Positions 26,643-37,558 of a stretch of DNA of 64,000 nucleotides are shown here, one piece after another. Location: NCBI RefSeq assembly GCF_014192115.1, contig NZ_JACHXL010000004.1:1-64000 (forward strand), read 5' to 3'. This stretch comes from Psychrobacter luti (GTDB taxonomy: Bacteria > Pseudomonadota > Gammaproteobacteria > Pseudomonadales > Moraxellaceae). A program made the translations under genes and the position numbers. Under the pieces are notes generated by a model, which saw only the letters and a list, made by a program, of their open reading frames with translations, made no database searches and was not told where the DNA came from. Position 1 is the stretch's first letter. Each line of letters opens with the position of its first letter.

Positions 26643-27992
26643 TTAAATAGCTAAGAATTTTGAAGCAATAAACAGATAAATCAGCACACCTGAAGCATCA
26701 CATACCGAGGTAATCAAAGGCGCACTGGCAGTAGCAGGGTCAAAACCAAGTTTATTGAGCACAAAAGGCAAGCTCATACCTATCACACAGCCAATCATGA
26801 CCACCGACATCATACTCAGCGCCAGCACAAGTGAGACTACGGCATCACCGCGCACATAGCCGATAAGCGCGATAGCTACCGCCATCGTCGCCCCAAGCAT
26901 GAGCGCAACCAAGGCTTCGCGACCGAGCAATGAAAACCAGTCGCGCATGACCACATCGCCAGTGGCTAGCGCACGTACCATCAAGGTTGCAGACTGAGAG
27001 CCGGCGTTACCACCACTATCAACCAGTAGCGGTAAGAAAAACACCAATACCAAATTGGCGGCAATAACATCTTCAAAGTTTGAGATACTAAGCCCTGAAA
27101 GTAGATTACCAAAGACTAAAAACACCAGCCAAAATACGCGCTTGCGGTATAACATACGAATGCTAACATCTTTTAACTTACCGACCATAGTCGAAACACC
27201 ACCCGACTTATGGAAATCATCGGTGGCCTCATCGCTAGCAACGTCCATGGCATCATCGTGAGTGACGATACCAACTAACGCACCGCTGGCATCAGTAATT
27301 GGCAAAGCAATTAAGTCATAGCGAGCAACCGCTTTGGCAACATCTTCTTGATCGTCATTTACATCACAAGATATGACTGAGCGCACCATGATGTCATTAA
27401 TCAGCTGCTCAGGCGACGCTAAAATCAGCACCCTTAATGACACCACGCCTAGCAGCTTACGCGCACCATCAATCACATAAGCATGATAAATAGTCTCAGC
27501 ATCAGGGGCTTCCAATCGTAACGCATCCAATGCCTCTGCAACAGTCATCTGCGCAGCTAAAGTGGCATAGTCAGATGTCATCAACGCACCAGCCGTGCGC
27601 TCTTCATAGGCAGACAGCCTGCGAATATCTTCACGTTTTGCCTGTGCAAGTGCGGGTAGCAGCGCATCTCGCTGCTCCTGATTTAGATGCTTATATAAGT
27701 CAGTGCGCTCATCAGATGGCATCTCCCCGACTATCTTTGCTAGGCTTGCGCGCGGAAACTCAAGAGCCATCGCAACCTGAATATCAGCGTCTAAATACGC
27801 AAATATCGTCGAGCGATTGGGCAAAACCTCAAGTATTTGCCAAGCGAATTTGGGTTCAATAAGCGCCAACACATCAGCGATATCAATCGGGCGTAATGCT
27901 TGCACTTCATTAATTGCTTGCTCAAACTGCTGCTGCTCGATAGCACGGCTTAGTTTTGCAGCAAGGGTCACCGCTAAGTCTTCATTATTCAT
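26643..27992 (-). CDS. mgtE: MgtE-family magnesium channel/transporter
   Basis: A 449-residue protein. The N-domain (helical repeats, ~10-125) and two CBS domains (~130-250) form the cytosolic Mg2+ sensor. Five membrane helices follow, with the pore segment containing LVDSGGNAGSQSATLMVRALATGDV, a family hallmark. It imports Mg2+ and closes when cytosolic Mg2+ is high. The start at ATG 27992 has GGAGTAAAAAG upstream. An in-frame start 19 codons earlier is less likely. It is encoded alone, downstream of bdhA on the same strand. Confidence 0.92.
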   Translation of the reverse strand: MNNEDLAVTLAAKLSRAIEQQQFEQAINEVQALRPIDIADVLALIEPKFAWQILEVLPNRSTIFAYLDADIQVAMALEFPRASLAKIVGEMPSDERTDLYKHLNQEQRDALLPALAQAKREDIRRLSAYEERTAGALMTSDYATLAAQMTVAEALDALRLEAPDAETIYHAYVIDGARKLLGVVSLRVLILASPEQLINDIMVRSVISCDVNDDQEDVAKAVARYDLIALPITDASGALVGIVTHDDAMDVASDEATDDFHKSGGVSTMVGKLKDVSIRMLYRKRVFWLVFLVFGNLLSGLSISNFEDVIAANLVLVFFLPLLVDSGGNAGSQSATLMVRALATGDVVMRDWFSLLGREALVALMLGATMAVAIALIGYVRGDAVVSLVLALSMMSVVMIGCVIGMSLPFVLNKLGFDPATASAPLITSVCDASGVLIYLFIASKFLAI

Positions 27993-28164
27993 TCTTTTTA
28001 CTCCGTGCAGCGCAACATTATGCAACAGGCGCTCATAAAAAAGAGCCAATATAATTGGCTCAAATTAACATAAAATCAAATCCTAATGGATTGGTGTTTT
28101 ATTAGCAAGCTAATGATTTTTAAACCAATCAAACAGCCTGCTAACCTTTCCATTGACCGCGCCG

Positions 28165-28965
28165 TTAATTCATAAACCAACCATGACTGGCAACAATAGA
28201 CTGACCGGTAAATACATTGCTTGGGAAGGCTGCTAAAAATAACGCCAATTGGGCAATGTCATCAACGGTGGTAAATTCTTTGTCGACAGTATTAACCAGC
28301 ATAATGTCATTCACCACAGATTCTTCACTGATGCCTTTTTCAGCCGCTTGTTGCGGGATTTGTTTTTCGACCAACGGCGTTTTGACAAACCCTGGGCAAA
28401 TCACATGCGCGCGTACATTATGCTCAGCCCCTTCTTTTGCCAGCACACGGCACAGTCCAAGTAGTCCGTGTTTGGCGGTCACATAAGGCGCTTTGTAAAG
28501 TGACGCTTCATGCGAATGTACCGAGCCCATATAGATGACGGTACCGCCTTTATCGCCTTTATACATGTGTTGTACAGCAGCTTTGGTGGTTAAAAACGCC
28601 CCATCTAAATGGATAGCAAGCATTTTTTTCCAGTCATCAAACGCCATTTTATGAATCGGGTCAATAATCTGAATGCCAGCATTAGAGACAAGAATATCAA
28701 TACCACCAAAGGTATCCACTAACTGCTGCACGCCAGCGTTTACGGCATCCTCTGAAGTCACATCCATGGCAATTGCCAGTGCGCATCCACCAGTAGCTTC
28801 GATAGCGTCGACCGTTTGCTGCGCAGCTGCAAGATTAATATCGGCAATACCAACTGCGGCACCTGCCTTGGCATAAGTCTCAGCGATATCACGTCCGATA
28901 CCGCTGGCAGCGCCTGTGACCAATGCTACCTTGCCGGTCAAATCTTGTTGTAATGTGGTCGCCAT
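28165..28965 (-). CDS. bdhA: 3-hydroxybutyrate dehydrogenase
   Basis: A 266-residue short-chain dehydrogenase. Cofactor motif TGAASGIG (~17-24), NAG (~95), catalytic Ser in [13 protein letters not shown] (Tyr and Lys), and the C-terminal [16 protein letters not shown] typical of bacterial 3-hydroxybutyrate dehydrogenases. It interconverts (R)-3-hydroxybutyrate and acetoacetate with NAD. It follows scoA-scoB on the same strand, making the three genes a ketone-body module that yields acetoacetyl-CoA. Confidence 0.93.
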   Translation of the reverse strand: MATTLQQDLTGKVALVTGAASGIGRDIAETYAKAGAAVGIADINLAAAQQTVDAIEATGGCALAIAMDVTSEDAVNAGVQQLVDTFGGIDILVSNAGIQIIDPIHKMAFDDWKKMLAIHLDGAFLTTKAAVQHMYKGDKGGTVIYMGSVHSHEASLYKAPYVTAKHGLLGLCRVLAKEGAEHNVRAHVICPGFVKTPLVEKQIPQQAAEKGISEESVVNDIMLVNTVDKEFTTVDDIAQLALFLAAFPSNVFTGQSIVASHGWFMN

Positions 28966-29034
28966 ATTTTATAGTCCATTATTAAATAGGTTCTTTGGAT
29001 GCCTATATTACAAATGCTTATTTATTAAACAGGT

Positions 29035-29664
29035 TTATTGAGCAATGTTCACTGGCGTCTTTTCTTGTAGCTCAGCAAAGCTAACGCCATCTGCCAACTC
29101 AACCAATTTTAGTCCATTGTCAGTGACGTCTAACACCGCAAGTTCGGTGATAATACGATCAACGACCCCTTTACCAGTTAATGGCAGCTCGCAGTTGGCA
29201 AGGATTTTTGGTTCACCATGTTTATTAACTTGCTCCATCAGCACAATCACACGCTGTACGCCTGCGACCAAATCCATCGCGCCGCCCATGCCTTTGACCA
29301 TTTTTTTGGGAATCATCCAGTTGGCCAAATCCCCTTTTTCTGATACTTCCATCGCGCCTAGTATTGCAAGATTGACATGGCCGCCACGAATCATCGCAAA
29401 TGACTCTGAGCTACTAAAGTAACTGGCGCCCGGCTCTGCTGTTACGGTTTGCTTGCCAGCATTAATCAAATCAGCATCGACATTATCTGCGGTTGGAAAC
29501 TCGCCAATACCTAATAAACCATTTTCTGATTGCAACCAAACATCCACATCTTCAGGAATATAGTTGGCGACTAGGGTTGGTAGACCAATACCCAAGTTTA
29601 CATAATAACCGTCTTGTAGCTCTTGTGCGGCACGCTGTGCCATCTGTTCTCTTGTCCATGCCAT
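29035..29664 (-). CDS. scoB: 3-oxoacid CoA-transferase subunit B
   Basis: A 209-residue beta subunit of succinyl-CoA:3-ketoacid CoA-transferase. The catalytic-glutamate segment [38 protein letters not shown] and [15 protein letters not shown] are conserved. It activates acetoacetate to acetoacetyl-CoA at the expense of succinyl-CoA. Encoded about 75 bp downstream of scoA and 70 bp upstream of bdhA, it fits one transcript for 3-hydroxybutyrate and acetoacetate use. Confidence 0.95.
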   Translation of the reverse strand: MAWTREQMAQRAAQELQDGYYVNLGIGLPTLVANYIPEDVDVWLQSENGLLGIGEFPTADNVDADLINAGKQTVTAEPGASYFSSSESFAMIRGGHVNLAILGAMEVSEKGDLANWMIPKKMVKGMGGAMDLVAGVQRVIVLMEQVNKHGEPKILANCELPLTGKGVVDRIITELAVLDVTDNGLKLVELADGVSFAELQEKTPVNIAQ

Positions 29665-29738
29665 GGTAATTTCCTTATTTTTTTACACTGCTTTATTATC
29701 ATCTATTTAAGAGTCTATAGGGTTCAAAAAACCTATAT

Positions 29739-30452
29739 CTAAGCACCTTCAACGGCTTTAGTGGTCGTCTTCTCAATACGCTTTTCAGGATTGCTGTTTA
29801 AGACGATACGCTGCACAAAGATACCCGGCAGATGCACTTCATCCGGATCGAAGGTGCCAGTTTCTACAATTTCTTCAACTTCGACAATGGTAATCTTGCC
29901 TGCCATGGCGCAATCTGGATTGAAGTTACGCGCAGTCTTATTAAATATTAAGTTACCCGATTTGTCTGCTTTCTGCGCTTTGATTAATGCCACATCAGCA
30001 CGTAATGAGTGCTCAAGTACATAAGTGCGTCCATCAAAATCACGCGTCTCTTTACCCTCAGCCACTTGTGTGCCGACGCCAGTCGCCGTATAAAACGCCG
30101 GAATACCTGCGCCACCCGACCGGAGCTTTTCCGCTAATGTCCCTTGCGGCGTCAGCTCAACTTCTAACTCACCCGCCAAGTATTGACGCTCAAATTCTTT
30201 ATTTTCACCGACATAAGACGAAATCATTTTTTTGATTTGGCGAGTTTGTAGTAGCAACCCTAAACCAAACTCATCGACGCCTGCGTTATTACTGATACAG
30301 GTTAAATCCTTGACCCCACTATCACGTAAGGCTTCGATGAGCGCTTCAGGGATACCGCACAGACCAAAACCGCCGATAGCGAGTGTTTGTCCATCACTAA
30401 CGATACCTTTTAACGCCTCTTCGGCACTGCTATATACTTTTGAGCGACTCAT
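29739..30452 (-). CDS. scoA: 3-oxoacid CoA-transferase subunit A
   Basis: A 237-residue alpha subunit of the same transferase. The segments [15 protein letters not shown] (CoA-binding), [15 protein letters not shown] and [19 protein letters not shown] are family marks. ATG 30452 is chosen because AAGGAGATAAGC lies directly upstream. A longer reading would begin at 30500 without such a site. It opens the ketone-body operon and is divergent from the GntP-type permease, so the 300-bp gap between them probably holds both promoters. Confidence 0.93.
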   Translation of the reverse strand: MSRSKVYSSAEEALKGIVSDGQTLAIGGFGLCGIPEALIEALRDSGVKDLTCISNNAGVDEFGLGLLLQTRQIKKMISSYVGENKEFERQYLAGELEVELTPQGTLAEKLRSGGAGIPAFYTATGVGTQVAEGKETRDFDGRTYVLEHSLRADVALIKAQKADKSGNLIFNKTARNFNPDCAMAGKITIVEVEEIVETGTFDPDEVHLPGIFVQRIVLNSNPEKRIEKTTTKAVEGA

Positions 30453-30765
30453 GCTTATCTCCTTGCAAGTCGAATTTTTGTTGTTCATATTCGTTATCAA
30501 TTGAAATTATAATAATACAGTTTCTATCGATATATCAGGTATAGCGCTTATACTAACTTACCATATTATTGTGTCCGCGAGAAGAGAATAACCGTAAGAA
30601 CTTACGTGCTAGCACCGTCATTTAATACGGACTCATTCGCTAGGGCAGCAGTCTAGATTTATGTTTAATAAAATATCGAATACTACATATTTTGATTAAT
30701 TTTATTGACCCATGCCACTATGCGCTGCATACTCGATGCTTGAACTTTGCCAAGGAGGGCGGATC

Positions 30766-32181
30766 ATGATGAGTACATTTGCTATTGTCATCACTTTATT
30801 ACTATTGATGTTTTTTGCTTATCGCGGTTATTCTGTGCTGATTTTAGCACCGATTATGGCGATATTAGCCGTATTACTTTCAGGTGACTTTTTAAGCAGT
30901 ATCCCCGCCTATACCGATGTATTTATGGGGGCGCTAAGCGGATTCTTACTGAAGTTCTTCCCTATTTTCTTACTGGGTGCGCTATTTGGGCGTTTGATGG
31001 CGGACTCTGGCGCCGCGACAGCGATTGCCAATACCGTGGTCGAAAAGCTTGGTGCCAGTAAAGCCATTTTAGCGGTTATCTTAGTTTGTGCCATCTTAAC
31101 CTATGGCGGCGTGTCGTTATTTGTCGTGGCTTTTGCCATCTATCCAATCGCTAAAGACTTGTTTAAAGCTGCTGATATTCCCAAGCGCTTGATTCCGGCA
31201 GCGATTGCCTTAGGTTCTTTTACCTTTACCATGACAGCATTGCCTGGCACGCCCGCCATTCAGAATGCCATTCCGATTCCCTACTATAATACCAACGTCT
31301 TTGCTGCGCCTATCTTGGGTCTCATCGGCGGTACCATTATGTTTATCTGTGGTTGGTTATGGTTGCAATCTCGTGCTAAAAAAGCCAATGCAGTAGGTGA
31401 AGGCTACGGTCAGCATGATGAAGAGGATGTCGGCGGCGTTGGTGGAGGCGCAGTAGAAACCAATTTGGTCAGCACACATCATACTTCCTTTACCGTTGCT
31501 ATGATTCCCCTAGTGCTGGTCATCGCCTTAAACGCTTTATTAACTTATGCTATTTTCCCATCAATAGACTTTAGCGCCTTACAAACTCAATTTCCGGATT
31601 TAAATATCGCAGGCTCACTCGGGCTGTGGTCCATTATTATCTCATTGGTCGTTGCTTGTACCGTGCTAATCTTGCTGCGTATTGGTCATTGGAACAATCT
31701 GCAGAAAACCATTAACCGCGGTACTTATGATTCGATGTTGCCGATTTTCAATACGGCATCAGAAGTTGGTTACGGCGCGGTTATCGCCTCGTTGGCAGGC
31801 TTCCTTATTATTCGTGATAGCATCTTAAACCTAAATCCTGATAATCCTTTGATTTCAGAAGCAGTAGCGATGACCACGCTGGCTGGTATTACGGGCTCAT
31901 CGTCTGGTGGTTTGAGTATCGCGTTATCAACGTTGGGTGAGGACTATTTAAGAATGGCAGTCGCCGCTGGTATTGACCCAGAGCTGATGCACCGTGTTGC
32001 TGTGATGGCAGCAGGCGGTTTAGATACCCTACCTCACAGTGGGGCGGTCATTACCTTGCTTGCGATTTGTGGTTTAACTCACAAACAGTCGTATCTAAAC
32101 GTCGCCATGGTAACGATGATTATTCCATTAATTGCTGTGGTCGCAGTTATTATTTTAGGAACCATGTTTGGCTCATTTTAA
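30766..32181 (+). CDS. GntP-family permease, likely for 3-hydroxybutyrate or acetoacetate
   Basis: A 471-residue protein with about 12 membrane segments. GntP-type motifs include SGFLLKFFPIFLLGALFGRLM, GGVSLFVVAFAIYPIAKDLF, TALPGTPAIQNAIPIPYY and the C-terminal LTGITGSSSGGLSIAL-like segment (LAGITGSSSGGLSIALSTLG). A cytosolic loop near residue 210 is Gly/Glu-rich. The start at ATG 30766 follows AAGGAGGGCGG. Because it is divergent from scoAB-bdhA, a ketone-body proton symporter is likely. The family also includes gluconate carriers, so substrate is inference. Confidence 0.85.
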   Translation: MMSTFAIVITLLLLMFFAYRGYSVLILAPIMAILAVLLSGDFLSSIPAYTDVFMGALSGFLLKFFPIFLLGALFGRLMADSGAATAIANTVVEKLGASKAILAVILVCAILTYGGVSLFVVAFAIYPIAKDLFKAADIPKRLIPAAIALGSFTFTMTALPGTPAIQNAIPIPYYNTNVFAAPILGLIGGTIMFICGWLWLQSRAKKANAVGEGYGQHDEEDVGGVGGGAVETNLVSTHHTSFTVAMIPLVLVIALNALLTYAIFPSIDFSALQTQFPDLNIAGSLGLWSIIISLVVACTVLILLRIGHWNNLQKTINRGTYDSMLPIFNTASEVGYGAVIASLAGFLIIRDSILNLNPDNPLISEAVAMTTLAGITGSSSGGLSIALSTLGEDYLRMAVAAGIDPELMHRVAVMAAGGLDTLPHSGAVITLLAICGLTHKQSYLNVAMVTMIIPLIAVVAVIILGTMFGSF

Positions 32182-32571
32182 AAGAGAGTCGGCCGTTGAA
32201 AATAGACTTTAATTCGCAAAGAAATATCTCTTTTTATAAAACCCACTTGGCAAATTGCTTAGTGGGTTTTTTATCGCCACTTTATGACAATCCTCTTTAG
32301 ATAAAATAGATTTTTGATACTTAACAAATGAATAGCAATTTGTCGGCATAATATAGCCAATGACTATGTTGGTTAACGTATTAATTACTGAGGAATGTCA
32401 CAAAATTGGCCGAATTACGGTATCATAGGCACACTTTTTTAATTTTTCTCTTTTTTATAAGTTTTTAGACGTTTTTAGCATTGATAGTTTAATATTAATC
32501 ATATCGCGCCTGCTCGTCATAAAGCGCTTAAGACGTTTGATAACCAACCCGTTTATATAAAAATATAGGTG
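32182..32571. other. Intergenic region before metG
   Basis: Holds the permease terminator (32238-32273) and an AT-rich metG leader. No other gene or known riboswitch fold is seen. Confidence 0.5.
32238..32273 (+). terminator. Terminator after the GntP-type permease
   Basis: AAAACCCACT (32238-32247) pairs with AGTGGGTTTT (32261-32270), followed by T-rich sequence. Confidence 0.88.
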
Positions 32572-34695
32572 ATGAAAGTGCGTGAGATTCTAGTAACCAG
32601 TGCGCTGCCCTACGCCAATGGCCATATCCATTTGGGGCATCTTGTAGAATATATTCAGACCGACATTTGGGTACGTGCGATGAAAGCACAAGGTCATGAG
32701 GTTACTTATGTCTGCGCAGATGACGCTCATGGCACCGCCATCATGCTCAAAGCTGAAGCCAATGGCGTGACTCCAGAAGAGCAAATCGCCTCGGTAAAAG
32801 CCTCACATGAAGCGGACTTTGCTAAATTTTTGATTAACTTTGATAATTATCATTCAACGCATTCAGAAGAGAATCGGGAATTCTCTGAGCTGATTTATCG
32901 TCGTCTTAATAGCGCCGGACATATCAGCACAAAGGACGTGAAGCAGCTTTTTGACCCTGAAAAGCAGCTGTTTTTAGCCGATCGTTTTGTCAAAGGCATT
33001 TGCCCTGAATGCGGGGCGCTGGATCAATACGGTGATAACTGCGAAGTGTGTGGTACCACCTATGATGCGACCGACCTTATAAATCCGCATTCAACGTTAT
33101 CCAATGCGACGCCAGTACTTAAAACTTCTAAGCATTATTTCTTTGACTTACCAGAGTTTGAGCAATTCTTAAAAGATTGGACGCGCAGCGAAAATCGCTT
33201 GCAAACGTCAGTCGCCAATAAACTACAAGAATGGTTTGACGCTGGCTTGACCAGTTGGGATATCTCGCGTGATGCACCTTATTTTGGCTTTCAAATTCCA
33301 GATACGCCAAGCGATGAGCCAGACAAGTACTTTTATGTCTGGCTAGATGCGCCGGTCGGCTATATGGCGAGCTTTAAAAACCTGTGTGACAAACGCGAAG
33401 GTACCGACCAAGCGCTTGATTTCGACCGTTATTGGATGCAAGAAAACGAGCATAAAACCGAGGTTTATCACTTCATCGGTAAAGATATTGTCTATTTCCA
33501 TGCGCTATTTTGGCCAGCGATGCTAGCGGGTAGTGAATTCCGTACGCCAACGGGTGTCTTCGCGCATGGTTTCTTAATGGTCAATGGCGAAAAAATGAGT
33601 AAGTCACGCGGCACCTTTATCAAGGCCGAAACTTACGCGGAGCATTTGCATCCTGAATACTTACGTTATTACTTCGCCAGCAAGCTGTCTGACAAAGTCG
33701 AGGATATCAACCTTGATTTAGAAGACTTTATGCAAAAAGTCAACTCTGACTTGGTGGGTAAAGTGGTCAATATCGCCAGTCGCAGTGCGGGTTTTATCGT
33801 GAAGAAATACGACGGTATGCTGTCAGAGGTTTGCGTAGAGTCAGAATTATTAGAAGATATTACTAAGACTGGTGATGAAATTGCAGCCGCTTACGAAAAC
33901 CGTGAGTTCTCGCGTGCCATGCGCTTAATAATGCAGTGCGCCGATAAAGCCAATGAATATATTGATGAGAAAAAACCTTGGTCGCTTGCCAAGCAAGAAG
34001 GGTCAGAACAAGAAGTTCAAGATGTCTGCTCGGTCGCCATTAACATCTTCCGTCAATTGATGGTCTATTTGGCGCCAGTATTACCTGAGCTAACTGCCAA
34101 TGCCAAAGAATTCTTAAACATTGACGATTTAAGCTTTGCCAGCCGTAATGAGTGGTTGCTTGGTCATAAAATCAATAAATTCAAACCTTTGATGCAGCGT
34201 ATCGAAGAAAAAGACGTTGCGGCAATGGTTGAAGACTCAAAGGCCTCATTGACGCAAGCAGATGCCCCTACTGCTAATACCGATAGCAAATCAGATGATA
34301 AAACAGCGGCAGCAAAAACTCAGCCAGCAGAAAAGGCTGATACTGATACCAATGCTGAACAAGCTGACTATATCGGTATTGAAGACTTTGCCAAAGTTGA
34401 AATGAAAGTGGCGCACGTCTTAGCCTGTAATTATGTCGAAGGTGCGGATAAGCTTTTACAATTCACCTTGGATGTTGGCGAAGACAAACCGCGTAATGTC
34501 TTTAGCGGTATCCGTAAGTTTTACGAGCCTGAGCAATTATTGGATAAAAAGGTAATTTGTGTCACCAATCTTGCGCCGCGTAAGATGAAATTTGGTGTCT
34601 CAGAAGGTATGGTGTTATCAACGGGCAATCCAAAAACACAGTTAACGGTAGTGACTTTACCGGACAACTGCGTGATTGGCGACTTGTTGGCTTAA
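32572..34695 (+). CDS. metG: Methionyl-tRNA synthetase
   Basis: A 707-residue class I synthetase that charges tRNA-Met. HIGH-type motif [11 protein letters not shown] (~15-25), zinc knuckles CPECG and CEVCG (~145-160), KMSKS motif [11 protein letters not shown] (~340), anticodon-binding helical domain (~390-545). A charged Ala/Lys/Asp linker (~560-600) joins a C-terminal EMAP/Trbp-like tRNA-binding dimerisation domain ([25 protein letters not shown]). Start ATG 32572 is preferred over the GTG immediately upstream. Confidence 0.96.
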   Translation: MKVREILVTSALPYANGHIHLGHLVEYIQTDIWVRAMKAQGHEVTYVCADDAHGTAIMLKAEANGVTPEEQIASVKASHEADFAKFLINFDNYHSTHSEENREFSELIYRRLNSAGHISTKDVKQLFDPEKQLFLADRFVKGICPECGALDQYGDNCEVCGTTYDATDLINPHSTLSNATPVLKTSKHYFFDLPEFEQFLKDWTRSENRLQTSVANKLQEWFDAGLTSWDISRDAPYFGFQIPDTPSDEPDKYFYVWLDAPVGYMASFKNLCDKREGTDQALDFDRYWMQENEHKTEVYHFIGKDIVYFHALFWPAMLAGSEFRTPTGVFAHGFLMVNGEKMSKSRGTFIKAETYAEHLHPEYLRYYFASKLSDKVEDINLDLEDFMQKVNSDLVGKVVNIASRSAGFIVKKYDGMLSEVCVESELLEDITKTGDEIAAAYENREFSRAMRLIMQCADKANEYIDEKKPWSLAKQEGSEQEVQDVCSVAINIFRQLMVYLAPVLPELTANAKEFLNIDDLSFASRNEWLLGHKINKFKPLMQRIEEKDVAAMVEDSKASLTQADAPTANTDSKSDDKTAAAKTQPAEKADTDTNAEQADYIGIEDFAKVEMKVAHVLACNYVEGADKLLQFTLDVGEDKPRNVFSGIRKFYEPEQLLDKKVICVTNLAPRKMKFGVSEGMVLSTGNPKTQLTVVTLPDNCVIGDLLA

Positions 34696-34716
34696 ATGAT
34701 ATTGTACTTATAGAAT

Positions 34717-34746
34717 AAAAAAGATGCTTTCGTGGCATCTTTTTTG
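34717..34746 (+). terminator. metG terminator
   Basis: AAAAAGATGC pairs with GCATCTTTTT around a short TTTCGTG loop. It ends in a T-run. Confidence 0.9.
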
Positions 34747-34990
34747 TTGCCTAAAATTCATGGATAACTATGTATGAAGGACCTGATTAACAAAATTATT
34801 TATCTAACCAAAATTGATTTAAATTAGTCTTTATAAAGCTAATGACAAACTCGTTTTATTTTCTTATTGCCATAAGTTACATTACTGTCATAATATGGAC
34901 GTAATGATCAATGGATTGATTACCTTAATGTTAGCCCGTTATCTCAGCATGCACATAACATTGACTCGGGTAACCTGCACTTTTCAACCT

Positions 34991-36055
34991 ATGAGCCAAA
35001 ATAAAATGACCTTTGCCACTACTTTACGTCTTAGCCTGTGCGGCGCTGCTATTAGCGCTGCGCTTGGATTAACCGCCTGCTCTAATAATGCTACTGACCC
35101 TGCAGCCACTGCTGATGACAGCGCGACCAACGATAAGCCCGCCAAAACCTTGGCCATCACCCAGATTGTCGAGCATCCTTCTTTAGATGAGATGCGTCGT
35201 GGCATTATTGATGAGCTGGCGGACAACGGCTATGTAGAAGGTCAAAACCTCAAAGTTAATTTCCAAAGCGCTCAAGGTAATACCGCAACCGCTGGGCAGA
35301 TTGCCAAGCAGTTCGCCGGTGACAATCCAGATGCTATCGTTGCCATCTCAACGCCTTCTGCCCAATCAATTGTTGCGTCGACTAAAACCGTTCCCGTTAT
35401 TTATACTGCCATCTCAGACCCTCTAGCAGCGAAGCTGATTGACGAAAATGATGTGCCTATCCAAACCAATGTGACCGGTTTGTCGAGCAAATTGCCCATC
35501 GAGCCGCAGTTAGACAATATTCAAAAAATTGTCCCAAATGTAAAAACCATTGGTTACGTTTATAGCCCAGGTGAAGCCAATTCTGTCGTAGTACTTAAAC
35601 AACTTGAAAAAGCGGCACCAGCACGCGGGCTTAAGATATTGGGCGTAACCGCTAATCGCCCTACCGATGTTGCCATGGCAACTCGTAGTCTTGCTGGTAA
35701 AGTAGAGGTTATTTATACCTCATTGGATAACAACGTTGTCTCAGCTTTTGAAGCCATGGCCAGTGCGGCTAACGAGCTTGATATCCCAGTCATTGCCTCA
35801 GATGAATTTAGCGTCAGACGCGGTGCGACTGCAGCGCTTGGTGTCAATGACTATGACTTTGGTCGTACCACAGGCAAAATGGTATATCGGGTATTAAATG
35901 GTGAAGCCACTAAAGATATTGCACCGCAAGTGATGAACACTTTAACGTTATACGTCAGTCCAAAACATGCCGCTGAACAAGGGACTAGCCTATCGGCAGA
36001 TTTACTTAAAAACGCCATCAATGTCGATAAAGAAGCACAAAAGACCAGTAAGTAA
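34991..36055 (+). CDS. ABC importer substrate-binding lipoprotein 1 (TrpX-like)
   Basis: A 354-residue lipoprotein with lipobox LTAC after a hydrophobic AAISAALG segment. The mature part (TLAITQIVEHPSLDEMRRGIIDEL, GQNLKVNFQSAQGNTATAGQIAKQF, PDAIVAISTPSAQSIV) is the ABC-substrate-binding family of the TrpX type. It binds a small solute and hands it to the permease at 37559. The start at 34991 gives a normal lipoprotein signal. A longer frame from 34895 has no advantage. It is a close paralogue of the next gene, with a ~120-bp gap. Confidence 0.83.
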   Translation: MSQNKMTFATTLRLSLCGAAISAALGLTACSNNATDPAATADDSATNDKPAKTLAITQIVEHPSLDEMRRGIIDELADNGYVEGQNLKVNFQSAQGNTATAGQIAKQFAGDNPDAIVAISTPSAQSIVASTKTVPVIYTAISDPLAAKLIDENDVPIQTNVTGLSSKLPIEPQLDNIQKIVPNVKTIGYVYSPGEANSVVVLKQLEKAAPARGLKILGVTANRPTDVAMATRSLAGKVEVIYTSLDNNVVSAFEAMASAANELDIPVIASDEFSVRRGATAALGVNDYDFGRTTGKMVYRVLNGEATKDIAPQVMNTLTLYVSPKHAAEQGTSLSADLLKNAINVDKEAQKTSK

Positions 36056-36176
36056 TCTCTGGCAAACAGCAGTGAGTATTGAATAGAAAGACCGTGATTA
36101 ACAAGCAGTCAGCGCTACCTTTTATTTACCTTTTAAATAATGTACGGACACATTATTATTCTCAGGAGTCAGACCC

Positions 36177-37205
36177 ATGTTGTATCAAAATCGTTTTGCA
36201 AAAGCTTTATTATGGGGCGGTGTTTGCACCGCTATCTTGACCGGCTGTAACCAATCAGCACAAGATGCCAGTACCACTGACGGCGCTGCAACAGGTGGCG
36301 ATGCCAAAGCTGCCATGAAAACGGTCGCTATTACTGCCATCGTTGAACATCCAGCACTCGATGACGTGCGTAAAGGCGTTATTGATGAATTAAATGACGC
36401 CGGCTTTAAAGAAGGCGAGAATTTAACCATCAACTTCCAAAGTGCCCAAGGTAATACCGCCACTGCCGGTCAGATTGCCAAGCAATTCGTCGCTGATGCA
36501 CCAGACGTCATCGTTGCCATTGCAACACCATCAGCTCAGTCTGTGGCTGCCTCTACCAGCACCATTCCTATGGTATTCTCAGCAGTGACTGACCCTGTAG
36601 CAGCCAAATTGGTGCCTAAACTTGATGGTTCTGGCACCAACGTCACTGGTGCTTCGGATGCCCTCCCTTATGCACCACAAATCGATTTGATGCGTCAAAT
36701 TATCCCAAGCTTAAAAAACGTCGGTTATGTATATAGTCCAGGCGAAGTGAACTCAACCATCGTTTTAAAAGCATTAAAAGACAACCTAACGCCACTAGGT
36801 ATCAACGTACACGAAGCACCAGCTCAGCGTAGTAACGATATCGCAATGGCTGCCCGTAGTCTTGAAGGTAAAGTCGATATGATTTATACCTCAACCGATA
36901 ATAACGTCGTTTCAGCCTATGAGTCACTTTACCAAATCGCTAAAGAAAGTAAGATTCCACTAATTGCCTCTGATACTAGCTCTGTTGAGCGCGGTGCCGT
37001 TGCGGCTTTAGGGGTAAACTATTACGATTTGGGCCGCGAAACTGGTAAAATCGTTACTCGTATTTTAAACGGTGAAAAAGCGGGTGCTATTCCTGTTTAT
37101 ACCCCGCAATCGCTTGATTTATATGTCAGTCCAAAAAATGCGAAAGACGAAGGCATTACTTTGCCACAAGCCGTTATCGATAAAGCAAAAGTAGTGGTAG
37201 AATAA
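36177..37205 (+). CDS. ABC importer substrate-binding lipoprotein 2 (TrpX-like)
   Basis: A 342-residue paralogue of binding protein 1. The start is fixed by AGGAGTCAGACCC upstream, with the lipobox ILTGC about residue 24. Shared core: VAITAIVEHPALDDVRKGVIDEL and INFQSAQGNTATAGQIAKQF. The permease and ATPase downstream have no binding protein of their own, so both lipoproteins probably feed one transporter with different or overlapping ligands. TrpX-type systems import aromatic amino acids in some bacteria. The substrate here is not visible. Confidence 0.85.
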   Translation: MLYQNRFAKALLWGGVCTAILTGCNQSAQDASTTDGAATGGDAKAAMKTVAITAIVEHPALDDVRKGVIDELNDAGFKEGENLTINFQSAQGNTATAGQIAKQFVADAPDVIVAIATPSAQSVAASTSTIPMVFSAVTDPVAAKLVPKLDGSGTNVTGASDALPYAPQIDLMRQIIPSLKNVGYVYSPGEVNSTIVLKALKDNLTPLGINVHEAPAQRSNDIAMAARSLEGKVDMIYTSTDNNVVSAYESLYQIAKESKIPLIASDTSSVERGAVAALGVNYYDLGRETGKIVTRILNGEKAGAIPVYTPQSLDLYVSPKNAKDEGITLPQAVIDKAKVVVE

Positions 37206-37216
37206 CTGCGACTTTT

Positions 37217-37271
37217 GGTATCGTCCCGATAGAGGGTAATTTTTTATCAACTATCGTCTATGGGCGATACC
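37217..37271. promoter_or_regulatory. Long interrupted hairpin after binding protein 2
   Basis: GGTATCG (37217-37223) pairs with CGATACC (37265-37271). Inside, CCC pairs with GGG and GATAG with CTATC, leaving an 18-nt loop rich in T. It could slow read-through into the transport genes or protect the upstream mRNA. Confidence 0.45.
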
Positions 37272-37295
37272 GCTATTTATTTAGCGCAGACAAAA

Positions 37296-37330
37296 CCCAG
37301 CTATCAGTCAGTAGGCTGGGCTTGTTTTTT
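37296..37330 (+). terminator. Terminator between binding-protein and permease genes
   Basis: CCCAGC (37296-37301) pairs with GCTGGG (37315-37320), then CTTGTTTTTT. It may partly separate expression of the binding proteins from the membrane genes. Confidence 0.75.
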
Positions 37331-37558
37331 AAAGGCTTTAAATGAGCAGGACTTATGATTATGCGTAATAATGACAAGTTTTGTTTTACCCTAGCTGCAG
37401 ATAACCCAATCTGTTAAATTCACCGCTTCGTCGTTTAGCTAAAATTCACGTATAGATTCATTTATAAATAAAATAGCGCCGCTATATAGCGCTCACTTAT
37501 TCTATGAATCACTAGAATGTTATTTGCTAAACGCTTGGTTATGACTTACTGATCTCTT

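Larger units (their letters stand above)
37206..37558. other. Intergenic region with two structured elements
   Basis: Holds the hairpin at 37217-37271, the terminator at 37296-37330 and the leader of the permease gene. No gene is seen. Confidence 0.6.

Noticed and set aside
28050..28164. Magnesium riboswitch before mgtE
   Set aside because: The gap is short and shows no M-box-like pairing that I can identify.
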